NCBI GenBank assembly: GCA_025360645.1
Contig: JANYBT010000029.1
Location: forward strand, 1 to 43,875
Direction: 5' to 3'
DNA: 43,875 nucleotides
From: Acidobacteriaceae bacterium
GTDB lineage: Bacteria > Acidobacteriota > Terriglobia > Terriglobales > Acidobacteriaceae
Shown here: piece by piece, positions 27,501 to 35,125 of the stretch
Layout: each line of letters starts with the position of its first letter
How positions within the stretch are numbered: the first letter of the stretch is position 1
Notes under the pieces: model-generated
Seen by the model: only the letters and a program-made list of their open reading frames with translations
What the model was told of the DNA's origin: nothing
Database searches by the model: none
Program-made: the position numbers and the translations under genes

Positions 27501-28577
27501 TCACTCGGATTCATTCAGAACTTGATCGAACAATCGCGCGATGTAGGAAACCGCGGTCATGGTGTGCTGGTAATCCATGCGGGTGGGGCCGATGACGGCG
27601 AGCGAACCCATGACTTCGCCGCCCACCCGGGCCGGGGCGCCGATCAAAACAAAGTTGCTCATCGAGGGCGAGGCTTCATTCAAACCAATCACCACGCGCA
27701 CCGCCTCCTGCTTGGTGTTGAGGTAGGCGCCCAACAGCTTGACGACTTTTTCCTTCTCCTCAAGCGTGCGCAGCATTTCTTCCAGGCGCCGGCGGTCCTG
27801 CTCGCCGGCGACCAGGTTGGCGGCGCCTTCGACAAATACGGTTTGGGCGGCATCATCGGTGGCGAGGGCGCCCTGGGCGTAGAGTTTCTGGATGGAATCC
27901 ATCAACCGGTTGTATTCGCTGCGCTCCGCTTCGACGCGGCGGGCAATTTCGGCGCGCACCGTATCCATGGTCCAGCCGCGAAAATTTTCATTGATAAAGT
28001 TGGCGGCAAGGTCAAGGTCTTTTTGCGAAATGTCGAGTCGAAGCAGCCGATCGCGCACCAATCCAGAGCGAGTGACGACCACGGCGAGCACTTTCTGGTC
28101 GGCCAGGCGCGAGAAGTACACGTGCTCCAAAGCGTTTTTGGGCCCGCGGGTGGCCACCGTGACCCCCACGTTGTGCGACAACAGCGACAGCACATGAGAC
28201 GTCCGCTCCAGAAACTCCTGCACATCTTTGACGCCCGCCAAAGAACTCTGGATAAAGTTTTCGCTTTCCGGCGACAAGCGGGCGGTGCCGGTGAGCTGTT
28301 CGACATAGTAGCGGTAGGCTTCGGTGGTCGGCACCCGACCCGAGGAGGTGTGGGGCTGCTCCAGGAAGCCGGCGTCAGAGAGGTCAGCCATCACGTTGCG
28401 GATGGTGGCGGCACTGAGCCGTTCGCTGCTGGAACGAGCCAGGGTGCGAGAGCCGACAGGTTCGCCGGTGGCGATGAAGGTCTCGATGATGGCGGTCAGG
28501 ATCTCGCGTCCCCGGCCGCCCGCGGGAGGCCGGGGGGCGGAGGTTTTCAAGTCCCTTCCAGTGGAGAAATCAACCAT
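27501..28577 (-). CDS. hrcA: Heat-inducible transcription repressor HrcA
   Basis: HrcA represses heat-shock genes by binding CIRCE elements. The 358-residue protein begins with a winged helix: REILTAIIETFIATGEPVGSRTLAR, then SAATIRNVMADLSDAGFLEQPHTSSGRVPT, a near-perfect family signature. The GAF-like and dimerisation regions follow, with MSNFVLIGAPARVGGEVMGSLAVIGPTRMDY near the end. The ATG at 28577 has a weak ribosome site. A degenerate CIRCE lies about 165 bp upstream, consistent with autoregulation. Confidence 0.96.
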   Translation of the reverse strand: MVDFSTGRDLKTSAPRPPAGGRGREILTAIIETFIATGEPVGSRTLARSSSERLSAATIRNVMADLSDAGFLEQPHTSSGRVPTTEAYRYYVEQLTGTARLSPESENFIQSSLAGVKDVQEFLERTSHVLSLLSHNVGVTVATRGPKNALEHVYFSRLADQKVLAVVVTRSGLVRDRLLRLDISQKDLDLAANFINENFRGWTMDTVRAEIARRVEAERSEYNRLMDSIQKLYAQGALATDDAAQTVFVEGAANLVAGEQDRRRLEEMLRTLEEKEKVVKLLGAYLNTKQEAVRVVIGLNEASPSMSNFVLIGAPARVGGEVMGSLAVIGPTRMDYQHTMTAVSYIARLFDQVLNESE

Positions 28578-28739
28578 AGCCCAATGCTTTTAAAACCTTT
28601 CGATGCAACCATTTACAAAAACGATGCCGCGCCATTACCGCCATCATTCCAGGCCAGTGAGCCGAGCGTTGTCGCCGAGCGTTGCGAAGGTAGCGTGAAA
28701 TCCAGAGCAAAACAGCGAACGCCTACCTGCATTCCTACT

Positions 28740-28766
28740 CTAGCAGCAGCGGTGGAGACGTGCTAG
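28740..28766. promoter_or_regulatory. Degenerate CIRCE element
   Basis: CTAGCAGCA (28740-28748), 9 bp, ACGTGCTAG (28758-28766). The CIRCE pattern is TTAGCACTC-N9-GAGTGCTAA; the inner TAGCA/TGCTA cores and the 9-bp spacing match exactly, the remainder partly (11 of 18 arm positions on the minus strand). It lies 163 bp upstream of hrcA and 21 bp upstream of the longest sigma frame. Confidence 0.45.
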
Positions 28767-28911
28767 CCTAATCGGTCCCGAAGGTTATGCGGATTTTCCA
28801 TAACAGCGACGGTCCCTTTTCGCGCGGTGGTTGGCCGGTGGCGGCTGGCGATGTGAGTGCTTGTCCGCGAGGCGGTTCGGAGGGCTGGGGGGCGCAGGCG
28901 TCGAACGGAAT

Positions 28912-28951
28912 GGAACCTGCCAGCGGGTCGCAACTTTCTCCATCTGGCAGG
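28912..28951 (+). promoter_or_regulatory. Possible ECF-type promoter with inverted repeat
   Basis: GGAACC (28912-28917), a 17-bp spacer and TTTCTC (28935-28940) resemble a sigma-E-class promoter. Perfect 8-bp arms CCTGCCAG (28916-28923) and CTGGCAGG (28944-28951) overlap it. Transcription would start near 28947, 32 nt before the ATG at 28979, which would suit an autoregulated ECF gene and that start. Confidence 0.35.
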
Positions 28952-28978
28952 GTTAGGACTGATGTGAGCAGTGCAAGC

Positions 28979-29626
28979 ATGGGGCGCGGGCTGCTGTCGA
29001 TCGGGATGCTTCCGTCTGGGTCACGGGAAACGCCGATCTCGGGTGGAACGCCTGCCGGGCTGAGCGACGCGGAAATTATGTTGCGGGCGAAAGCGGGCGA
29101 CGATTCCGCTTTCTCCTATCTGGTCGAGAAATACCGTCGTCCGATGGTGGGATTTATGTATCGCACCTGTCGGAATGCGGCGGTGGCGGAAGAGTTGGCG
29201 CAGGAAGTTTTTCTGCGGGTGTACCGGTCGCGGGCCGGGTATGAAGCCAGCGCGAAGTTCACCACTTGGTTGTACCGGATCGCGACCAATCTGGCGGTGA
29301 ACCATGCGCGAGATACGCGGCACGAGCGGCCGGAAAATACGGTCAGCATTGACGAGCCCGACGAAGACACCGGGTCCACGATGGATCTGGCGGACGGGAC
29401 ACTGACTGCGGAACAGGCGATTCTGCGACGGGAACGGATGCAAGCGATCCGGGACCGGGTGCAGGCCTTACCGGAGAAGCAACGCATGGCAGTGTTAATG
29501 CACAAGTATCAGCAGATGGACTATCGGCAGATTGCGCAGGTTTTGCATTTGAGTGAGTCAGCCACGAAGTCTCTGCTGTTCCGCGCGTATGAGACGCTGC
29601 GGGAACAGTTGAAGCAGTTTATTTAG
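28979..29626 (+). CDS. ECF RNA polymerase sigma factor (RpoE-like)
   Basis: ECF sigma factors redirect RNA polymerase to envelope-stress genes. From the ATG at 28979 the protein has 215 residues. Region 2 spans about residues 46-112, with EELAQEVFLRVYRSR and FTTWLYRIATNLAVNHAR. An acidic linker follows, then region 4 at about 150-208, with LPEKQRMAVLMHKYQQMDYRQIA and HLSESATKSLLFRAYETLR. The open frame extends to 28787, adding 64 low-complexity residues; the start is uncertain. The next gene is its zinc anti-sigma factor, 33 bp downstream. Confidence 0.9.
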   Translation: MGRGLLSIGMLPSGSRETPISGGTPAGLSDAEIMLRAKAGDDSAFSYLVEKYRRPMVGFMYRTCRNAAVAEELAQEVFLRVYRSRAGYEASAKFTTWLYRIATNLAVNHARDTRHERPENTVSIDEPDEDTGSTMDLADGTLTAEQAILRRERMQAIRDRVQALPEKQRMAVLMHKYQQMDYRQIAQVLHLSESATKSLLFRAYETLREQLKQFI

Positions 29627-29659
29627 TTGGAGGCGGAAAAGCGCCCGAGGACGTGAGTT

Positions 29660-30157
29660 ATGAATTGCAAGCAAATTGAAGAATTTTTACCGGATCTGGC
29701 CAGCGGACTGGAAGCTGCGAGTCCCGCGGTAAACACTCACATTCAGGCATGTGACGGCTGCGCCGTGAAGCTGGCGGAAATGCACCAGACCATGGCACTG
29801 CTGGATGAGTGGCAGGCGCCCGAGCCCAGCCCGTATTTCAATACCCGGCTGGAAGCACGTTTGCGCGAAGAGATGCGGCGCCCGGCGTCGGGATGGATGC
29901 AATGGTTGCGGCGTCCGGTGCTGGCAGCGTCGTTGATGGCGCTGATGGTGGTGGGCGGCTCGCTGATTGGGAAGAACACGTTTCTCAAGTTGACTGGCTG
30001 GGGCACTCCCACAGTGCCGACAGTGGAAGCGCAGAAGATGGAGCCGGGAACGCCGGTGGGAGACTTGCAGGCGCTCGACAAGAACCATGAACTCTATGCG
30101 GATTTCGATGTGCTGGATGAGTTGCAGGTGCAGAGCGAAGTGAGAGCGAACCCGTAG
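29660..30157 (+). CDS. Zinc-finger anti-sigma factor
   Basis: The 165-residue protein has the ZAS motif HIQACDGC (H27, C31, C34) in its N-terminal cytoplasmic part, one membrane helix (about 86-104, PVLAASLMALMVVGGSLIG) and a periplasmic tail of about 60 residues. This is the layout of RseA/ChrR-like anti-sigma factors that bind and silence the neighbouring ECF sigma factor until an envelope or redox signal acts. It starts 33 bp after the sigma gene and is surely cotranscribed with it. The tail has no recognisable sensor domain. Confidence 0.85.
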   Translation: MNCKQIEEFLPDLASGLEAASPAVNTHIQACDGCAVKLAEMHQTMALLDEWQAPEPSPYFNTRLEARLREEMRRPASGWMQWLRRPVLAASLMALMVVGGSLIGKNTFLKLTGWGTPTVPTVEAQKMEPGTPVGDLQALDKNHELYADFDVLDELQVQSEVRANP

Positions 30158-30257
30158 TAGGTCGCGAGAGTAGTGGGTCGCGAGGATTGAGCTGGAAGGC
30201 GTAAGCTAACCGGCCAGATGGCGCCGAGTTGTTTGGCGTGGTTTCAGGAACGGTGGG

Positions 30258-30911
30258 ATGATGCGCAGAAAGACATGGACGATTGCGGTGGCGGCGTGCC
30301 TGGCGATGGCACTGCCGAGTCTGGCGCAGAATCCACAGCGGGAAGAGCAACAACAGCAACGCGAAGAACGGCAACGCGAGCAGCGGCAACGGCAGCAGCA
30401 TAACCAGCAGCAGCGCAATCCGCAGGCTGGCGAGAGGCAACAGATTCAGCAGCGGCACGTGGGCGACTGGCTGCGCCGCTACAAGGATCTGCCTCCTCAA
30501 GAGCAGTTGAAGGCACTGGAAACCGATCCGCAGTTTCGCACTCTGGCGCCGCAGCGGCAGCAGCAACTGCGCGAGCGACTGCAACACTTCAGCAGCCTGC
30601 AACCCGACCAGCAGCAGCGGATGTTAGACCGGATGGAAATCTGGGAGCACCTGACTCCCGAACAAAAGGGGTCCGCCCGCCAGTTCTTTGGCCAGATGAA
30701 AGACCTGCCGCAGGAGCGACGCCAGTTGATCAACGGGGCGATTCACCGCATGCGCGAGATGACGCCGGAGCAACGGCAACAGTTGATTGACTCGGAAGCC
30801 TTCAAAAACCGTTTTTCGCCGCAAGAGCGGGAAATGCTGAGCAACATGTCGAAGTTGCCGCTAGCGCCTCCCGAAGGCGGCCAGAACGAGAACCCAGCGC
30901 CGGAAGAGTAG
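30258..30911 (+). CDS. Secreted Gln/Arg-rich protein, DUF3106-like
   Basis: The 217-residue protein has a signal peptide (about 1-23, ending SLAQ). A very Gln/Arg/Glu-rich low-complexity stretch (about 25-65) follows, then a helical domain with repeated LTPEQ, LPQERRQLI and FSPQEREML patterns. It resembles the DUF3106/Spy-like class of periplasmic helical proteins. Adjacent ATGs at 30258 and 30261 make the start ambiguous by one codon. As the third gene after the sigma and anti-sigma pair it is a likely regulon member or co-sensor in envelope stress. It is convergent with the proline dehydrogenase, 4 bp apart. Confidence 0.72.
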   Translation: MMRRKTWTIAVAACLAMALPSLAQNPQREEQQQQREERQREQRQRQQHNQQQRNPQAGERQQIQQRHVGDWLRRYKDLPPQEQLKALETDPQFRTLAPQRQQQLRERLQHFSSLQPDQQQRMLDRMEIWEHLTPEQKGSARQFFGQMKDLPQERRQLINGAIHRMREMTPEQRQQLIDSEAFKNRFSPQEREMLSNMSKLPLAPPEGGQNENPAPEE

Positions 30912-30915
30912 GCGG

Positions 30916-31842
30916 CTATCCCCGCAGCAGGTTCCTGGCGATGAACAACGCGTTGGCGGGGCGCTCGGCCAGGCGGCGCATCAGGTAGGGGTACCACTCG
31001 GTGCCGAAGGGGATGTACACCCGCATGCCCCAGCCTTCCTTCACCAAGCTAGCTTGCAGGTCGCGGCGAATGCCGTGCAGCATCTGGAATTCGAACGCAT
31101 CGCGGGGAATCTTCTCACTTATGGCAAAGGCCTTGGCAACTTCGATGATGTTCTCGTCATGGGTCGCCAGGCCATGGAAGATGCCACTCTTCATCATCAT
31201 CTTCATCAGCTTGATGTAGTTGGCATCTACTTCTGATTTCGCCTGGAAAGCGATGTCGTCCGGCTCTTTGTATGCGCCTTTGCAGAGGCGAATGCGGATG
31301 CCATCGGCCAGCAACTTCTCCACATCACTCTCGGCGCGGCGCATGTAGGACTGAATGACCGCCCCCACGTGTCCCTGGTTTCCCGGCTGGCGATGCAGTT
31401 CGTGCACAAAATCGAGCGTGCGCTGGGTGTAGGACGAGCCTTCCATATCCACGCGGACAAAATTGGGCGGCGTCATGGCGACGGCTTTGGCTACCAGCCC
31501 CTGCACCAGTTCGCGGGCCAGCGACTCGGAAACGTCGAAGCCCATGTGGGTGAGCTTGACGCTGATGTTGGCGTTGAGCTTGCGGGCGGCGATCTGGTCG
31601 AGCATTTGGTGATAGAGGTGGGCGCTGGCGCGGGCTTCGTCGGCGTTGGTGACATTTTCGCCGAGGTTGTCTACGGAGACGCCGGCACCGGCGCGATTCA
31701 CGACGGCGGCGGCTCGCAGGGCGTCTTCGACCTGGGTTCCGGCCACAAAGCGAGTGGAGGTGCGTTGGCCAATGGCAGAGCTTTCGGCGACGCCTCGGAG
31801 CCACTTGCTTTCGGAAAGGGCAATGAAGAGGGCCCTCAGCAT
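30916..31842 (-). CDS. Proline dehydrogenase
   Basis: This FAD enzyme oxidises proline to pyrroline-5-carboxylate at the membrane. The 308-residue single-domain protein has the PRODH barrel motifs NISVKLTHMG, FVRVDMEGSSYTQRT, GAVIQSYMRRAESD, IRLCKGAYKEP, GLATHDENII, FEFQMLHGIR and the C-terminal VYIPFGTEWYPYLMRRLAERPAN. It is not fused to the P5C dehydrogenase domain, so that step must be encoded elsewhere. Its end lies 4 bp from the stop of the convergent DUF3106-like gene. Confidence 0.94.
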   Translation of the reverse strand: MLRALFIALSESKWLRGVAESSAIGQRTSTRFVAGTQVEDALRAAAVVNRAGAGVSVDNLGENVTNADEARASAHLYHQMLDQIAARKLNANISVKLTHMGFDVSESLARELVQGLVAKAVAMTPPNFVRVDMEGSSYTQRTLDFVHELHRQPGNQGHVGAVIQSYMRRAESDVEKLLADGIRIRLCKGAYKEPDDIAFQAKSEVDANYIKLMKMMMKSGIFHGLATHDENIIEVAKAFAISEKIPRDAFEFQMLHGIRRDLQASLVKEGWGMRVYIPFGTEWYPYLMRRLAERPANALFIARNLLRG

Positions 31843-32034
31843 GAGGCCGCTCCGAGCGGGCGATGACGGTGAATGCCAGGGCGCATGAGCACGTTAAATT
31901 TGTACCACAAACGGCGAAGGGCAGAAGTGATGGCGGTCACGGGGGAGGTTCCTAAAAGTGCGTTGAAAAAAATCAGCGAGCGGTTGCGCCGGACGGAGGG
32001 CGATCCAAAAAAACCGCCGTTCACCAGGGGCCAG

Positions 32035-32871
32035 TTATTCTTCAACCGGTGCTTCGTTCAATTCTTTTGCCTTTTGCTTCGCCAATTTTTTGAGCGATGG
32101 GGCTGCCGGGAGTTTTTCCGGCATGGTTCCCCCTATCTCCTTGATGGTCTGACGAACTTTGGCTCCGATGCGGCGGTGGGTCTTAATGGCTGGCTGTTCA
32201 CCTTTGACGCTGCCTTTGCGAAGTTGCTCCTCGGTCTGGGTGATACGAAATTCGTTAGCGGCCAACTCGGCCCGGTCAATACAATCGAGCAGGTCTTCAT
32301 TGTCTGGTATACCCTTTACGCTCTTGATTTGCGCAAGACCGAGACCGCCGTATAGGCCGCGATATCCTTCGTCATGGAACACCCCAAACATCGTATTGCG
32401 AACTCCGGCCTCACTCGCAGCCCTACTCAGCTTCTTGTTGCCGTCTTTTAAGCGATTCCGGAGATGAAGCCGCCGCTCCTGATCAGTCAGGGAGTCCTGC
32501 TTCTCCAGTTTGTACGTTTGGTCGGCGAAGTAGGCCTGAGAGGACGCGATCTCTGGCTTGGACGGATCACCATTCATTGCCACCAAGTAGCAGGCATACT
32601 GGCTCAGAATGTAGTTTTCTCTTGACCTTTGTGCGCCGCTACCGATTTCGACCATTTCGTCCGTGTGCACGAAATGGTCAGCCGAGAAATTGCCAGCCAT
32701 ATCACAGGAAACTCTGGCCTTCTCGATGACTGCGCGAAAGTCCCGCCAATCGGTATAGGTGAGGACTGCCATGATTTCCCTCGCATACCAGAAGGGTTTT
32801 CCGTTGCTGGCTACCCGGCGGAGCTTTTCCAAAGCGTTCTTGATGAACTCTAACTGCTGAGACTCCATCAT
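32035..32871 (-). CDS. dinD: DNA damage-inducible protein D (DinD)
   Basis: E. coli DinD is an SOS-induced protein that inhibits RecA-mediated strand exchange. The 278-residue protein shares its order of motifs: FWYAREIMAVLTYTDWRDF (BRO-N-like domain), DEMVEIGSGAQRSRENYILSQYACYLVAMNGDPSKPEIA, AYFADQTYKLE, RNRLKDGNKKL, GYRGLYGGLG, ELAANEFRITQTEEQLRK and KVRQTIKEIGGTMPE. The start is one of two adjacent ATGs at 32871, after GAGGAAAGAGG. Base composition is more A+T-rich than in the flanking genes, which suggests acquisition. I see no LexA box of the E. coli or Bacillus type upstream. Confidence 0.9.
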   Translation of the reverse strand: MMESQQLEFIKNALEKLRRVASNGKPFWYAREIMAVLTYTDWRDFRAVIEKARVSCDMAGNFSADHFVHTDEMVEIGSGAQRSRENYILSQYACYLVAMNGDPSKPEIASSQAYFADQTYKLEKQDSLTDQERRLHLRNRLKDGNKKLSRAASEAGVRNTMFGVFHDEGYRGLYGGLGLAQIKSVKGIPDNEDLLDCIDRAELAANEFRITQTEEQLRKGSVKGEQPAIKTHRRIGAKVRQTIKEIGGTMPEKLPAAPSLKKLAKQKAKELNEAPVEE

Positions 32872-32896
32872 CGCTGTGAACCTCTTTCCTCCTCGA

Positions 32897-32902
32897 ATTA
32901 TA
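32897..32902 (-). promoter_or_regulatory. dinD promoter, extended -10
   Basis: On the minus strand TGGTATAAT is a perfect -10 with a TGn extension; the -35 position (ATATGG, 17 bp upstream) is weak. The start would be about 19 nt before the dinD ATG. The TTTTCCATAT repeat covers the spacer/-35 area. Confidence 0.55.
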
Positions 32903-32915
32903 CCAAATGAGATGG

Positions 32916-32971
32916 TTTTCCATATTTACATGTTTGCACATGGGGCGAAGATAAAATACAATTTTCCATAT
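32916..32971 (+). repeat. Paired TTTTCCATAT repeats in the dinD/HARE divergent region
   Basis: TTTTCCATAT occurs at 32916-32925 and 32962-32971, 46 bp apart, one over the dinD promoter and one over the start codon of the rightward gene. In addition ATGGGGCGAAGATAAAA (32940-32956) and ATGGGCGCAAGATTAAA (32970-32986) look like a diverged 30-bp duplication. Confidence 0.6.
32934..32962 (+). promoter_or_regulatory. Predicted promoter of the HARE-HTH gene
   Basis: TTGCAC (32934-32939), a 17-bp spacer and TACAAT (32957-32962). The expected start, near 32969, coincides with the ATG at 32970, so the mRNA would be leaderless; no ribosome site is seen upstream of that ATG. Confidence 0.5.
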
Positions 32972-33395
32972 GGGCGCAAGATTAAACCTTCAACGACTAG
33001 CCGACAAGAAGCAGCAGGAAATTGACTCCCTGCGCTCCGACCTGGAACGAGCGACAATTTACCTGCAAGCGATTCAAGATTCGATCAGAGCACTCCCGCG
33101 GGAGTCGCCGTCTGTGAAAGCCGAGGCAGCGGTAGAGTTACGGCCCGGCACGCTGCTTGCCAAGGCCCGGGAGGCTATCCTTGCTGCTGGTAAGCCGCTG
33201 CACATCAACGAATTGGTGGTAGCGGTTGGCAAGCCGCTCGACCAGAAATCAAAACTCGCGCTTGCGGGGTCGATAGCAGCCTATGTTCGCAAAGGGCAAG
33301 TGTTTACGCGCCCCGCCGCAAACACCTTTGGAGTGCAAGAGATCAACGGGGCAAATTCAGACGGCCCAGTTCTGCCAGACACTTTTGGTGGTTGA
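32970..33395 (+). CDS. Coiled-coil protein with HARE-HTH-like domain
   Basis: The 141-residue protein has an N-terminal charged helix (about 8-45, LADKKQQEIDSLRSDLERA) likely to be a coiled coil. A compact domain follows (about 59-121): LLAKAREAILAAGKPLHINELV, ALAGSIAAYVRKGQVFTR and NTFGV. This matches the HARE-HTH (RpoE-delta/ASXL/restriction-enzyme) winged-helix pattern. HARE-HTH domains are thought to link DNA binding to chromatin or restriction functions. It is divergent from dinD and shares its operator-like repeats. The identification is by pattern and the function is unknown. Confidence 0.7.
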   Translation: MGARLNLQRLADKKQQEIDSLRSDLERATIYLQAIQDSIRALPRESPSVKAEAAVELRPGTLLAKAREAILAAGKPLHINELVVAVGKPLDQKSKLALAGSIAAYVRKGQVFTRPAANTFGVQEINGANSDGPVLPDTFGG

Positions 33396-33547
33396 ACTTT
33401 GCTGCGGGCTCATGCAGATACGACAAAGAGTGAAAATCTTTTAACGCAACCTTTCGGACACTACCGGTCACCGGTGGAGGGTAATGGTTGTCTGGGTAGG
33501 AGACAGCGGCTCGTGTAAAATAGAGTTTTGCGTAGACACTCATTTTT

Positions 33548-34714
33548 ATGAAACTTCCTGCCATTCAAGCGGCCTTGCGCGAAAAGAAGATTGCGGCATG
33601 GCTATTTTGCGACCACCACCATCGCGACCCGATTGCCTACCGCGTGTTGGGCCTGCCCGCGAATTCGATGGTGACGCGGCGCTGGTTCTATTTGGTTCCG
33701 GCGGAGGGCGAACCTCAGAAGCTGGTGCATCGCATCGAGGCCGGACACCTGGATACGCTGCCGGGCGCGAAGATCCAATATTCAGGCTGGCAAGAGCTGT
33801 TTGAGGAGCTGAAGACGATGCTCGCGCCGTATCGCGACGTCGCCATGCAGTACTCGCAGAACAACTTAATTTTCACGATCTCGCTGGTGGATGCCGGAAC
33901 GATTGAGTTGATCCGGAGTTTTGGCAACAACGTTGTCAGTTCCGCGGACCTGGTGGCCAAGTTTGAAGCGACGCTGACCGACGAGCAGATCCAGACCCAC
34001 TTTGCGGCGCGCGATGCGGTGGATGCGATTACCGCTGCCGCGTTTCAGGAAATCGGGCGACGAGTGCGCAACGGCGGCACTCACGAGTACGAAATTCAGC
34101 AGTGGTTTATGGAGCAGTTTGCGCGCGAAAACCTGATGACGGATGACGCTCCGGTGGTGGCGGTGAACAAAAACGCAAGCAATCCGCACTACGAGCCCAA
34201 GGCGGGCGTCTCCTCGCCCATCCGGGAAGGCGACTGGGTATTGCTGGACGTGTGGGCTAAGAAGAACATGCCCAACGCGGTTTACTACGACATCACGTGG
34301 ACCGGGGTGGTGGGCAAGACGGCTTCTGCCCGGCAGCAGGAGATTTTCGGCATCGTGACGGCAGCGCGAGATATCGGCGCCAAGACGGCAATCGATGGCG
34401 CGGCCTCGGGCCGTGCGACGGCGGGCTGGGAAGTGGATCGCGCGGTGCGGGACTACATCGACGGCCAGGGATATGGCGAATACTTCATCCACCGTACCGG
34501 GCACTCGATTGGCACCGATGTCCACAGCAACGGCGCGAACATGGACGACCTGGAGATCCACGATGTACGGCAGATCCTGCCCAATTCGTGTTTCTCGATT
34601 GAGCCGGGGATTTACCTGCCGGAGTTTGGGGTGCGCAGCGAAGTGGATGTGCTGGTGCGGCAGGGAGCGGCGGAAGTGACGGGAAAAATTCAACGCGAGA
34701 TTGTTCTTATCTAG
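33548..34714 (+). CDS. M24-family metallopeptidase (Xaa-Pro aminopeptidase-like)
   Basis: It probably removes residues next to proline from peptides. The 388-residue protein has a creatinase-like N-terminal domain and the pita-bread catalytic domain. All five metal ligands are visible: D234 (LLDVWAKK), D248 (YYDITW), H319 (HRTGHSIGTDVH), E352 (SIEPGIYLPE) and E365 (GVRSEVD). The ATG at 33548 has no clear ribosome site. The next gene follows with no gap after the stop codon. Confidence 0.92.
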   Translation: MKLPAIQAALREKKIAAWLFCDHHHRDPIAYRVLGLPANSMVTRRWFYLVPAEGEPQKLVHRIEAGHLDTLPGAKIQYSGWQELFEELKTMLAPYRDVAMQYSQNNLIFTISLVDAGTIELIRSFGNNVVSSADLVAKFEATLTDEQIQTHFAARDAVDAITAAAFQEIGRRVRNGGTHEYEIQQWFMEQFARENLMTDDAPVVAVNKNASNPHYEPKAGVSSPIREGDWVLLDVWAKKNMPNAVYYDITWTGVVGKTASARQQEIFGIVTAARDIGAKTAIDGAASGRATAGWEVDRAVRDYIDGQGYGEYFIHRTGHSIGTDVHSNGANMDDLEIHDVRQILPNSCFSIEPGIYLPEFGVRSEVDVLVRQGAAEVTGKIQREIVLI

Positions 34715-35125
34715 ATGGCAAATTCTACGGTGGTAAAAACCTCTCCGGCGGTAACGTCCGGGAACATGGCGATTCTGGCTCCGGTCGTAGGCTGGCTGGT
34801 GCCGGGCGGCGGACACCTCATTCAGAAGAAATGGGGACGCGGAGCGCTGCTGTTTGTCTCGATCACCGCGATGTTTTTCATCGGGCTGGCGATGCAGGGT
34901 CACATCTATAAACCGAATGGCGGCGACATTCTGGACATGTTGGGATTCGTTGGCGACCTGGGTGCAGGCGTTCTCTACTTCCTGGCGCGCTCCATGGACT
35001 GGGGAGTGAACGCGGTGGCGCATGCGACGGGCGACTACGGGACTAAATTCATCATTGTGGCGGGACTGCTGAACATCGTCAGCATAGCAGATGCGCACCA
35101 CATCGCCATCGGAAAGAAGCCATGA
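34715..35125 (+). CDS. Small membrane protein, DUF6677-like
   Basis: The 136-residue protein has segments ILAPVVGWLVPGGGHLIQKKWGRG and LLFVSITAMFFIGLAM. This GGGH..Q..W.RG build is that of a TM2-like or DUF6677-type family of bacterial small membrane proteins. Three to four hydrophobic segments are visible. Its ATG directly abuts the peptidase stop codon and its stop overlaps the next start (ATGA), so the three genes form one operon. No activity can be assigned. Confidence 0.65.
   Translation: MANSTVVKTSPAVTSGNMAILAPVVGWLVPGGGHLIQKKWGRGALLFVSITAMFFIGLAMQGHIYKPNGGDILDMLGFVGDLGAGVLYFLARSMDWGVNAVAHATGDYGTKFIIVAGLLNIVSIADAHHIAIGKKP

Larger units (their letters stand above)
28578..28978. other. 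Divergent regulatory region between hrcA and the ECF sigma gene
   Basis: Besides the CIRCE-like and ECF-type sites listed separately, it holds a duplicated CCGAGCGTTG (near 28661-28682). The sigma frame is open from 28787, but 28787-28978 encodes a low-complexity, unconserved-looking peptide, so I treat it as non-coding. Confidence 0.5.

Noticed and set aside
25735-28766. Plus-strand frames at 25735-26955 and 27261-28766
   Set aside because: They oppose dnaJ, grpE and hrcA, which are certain; they cross gene boundaries and show no conserved features.
28787-28978. Extended N-terminus of the ECF sigma factor
   Set aside because: The frame is open, but the peptide is low complexity, third-position usage is mixed, and a better-placed start with an ECF-like promoter lies at 28979. 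It is not fully excluded.
31843-32034. Possible remnant gene on the plus strand (MSTLNLYHKRRRAEVMAV..., from about 31888)
   Set aside because: The peptide is basic and helical-looking, but the frame runs on into the antisense of dinD and has no clear ribosome site; I could not support a gene or name a parent family.
32872-32969. LexA (SOS) box upstream of dinD
   Set aside because: Neither a CTGT-N8-ACAG nor a GAAC-N4-GTTC type site is present; acidobacterial LexA sites are not well enough known to me to propose another.
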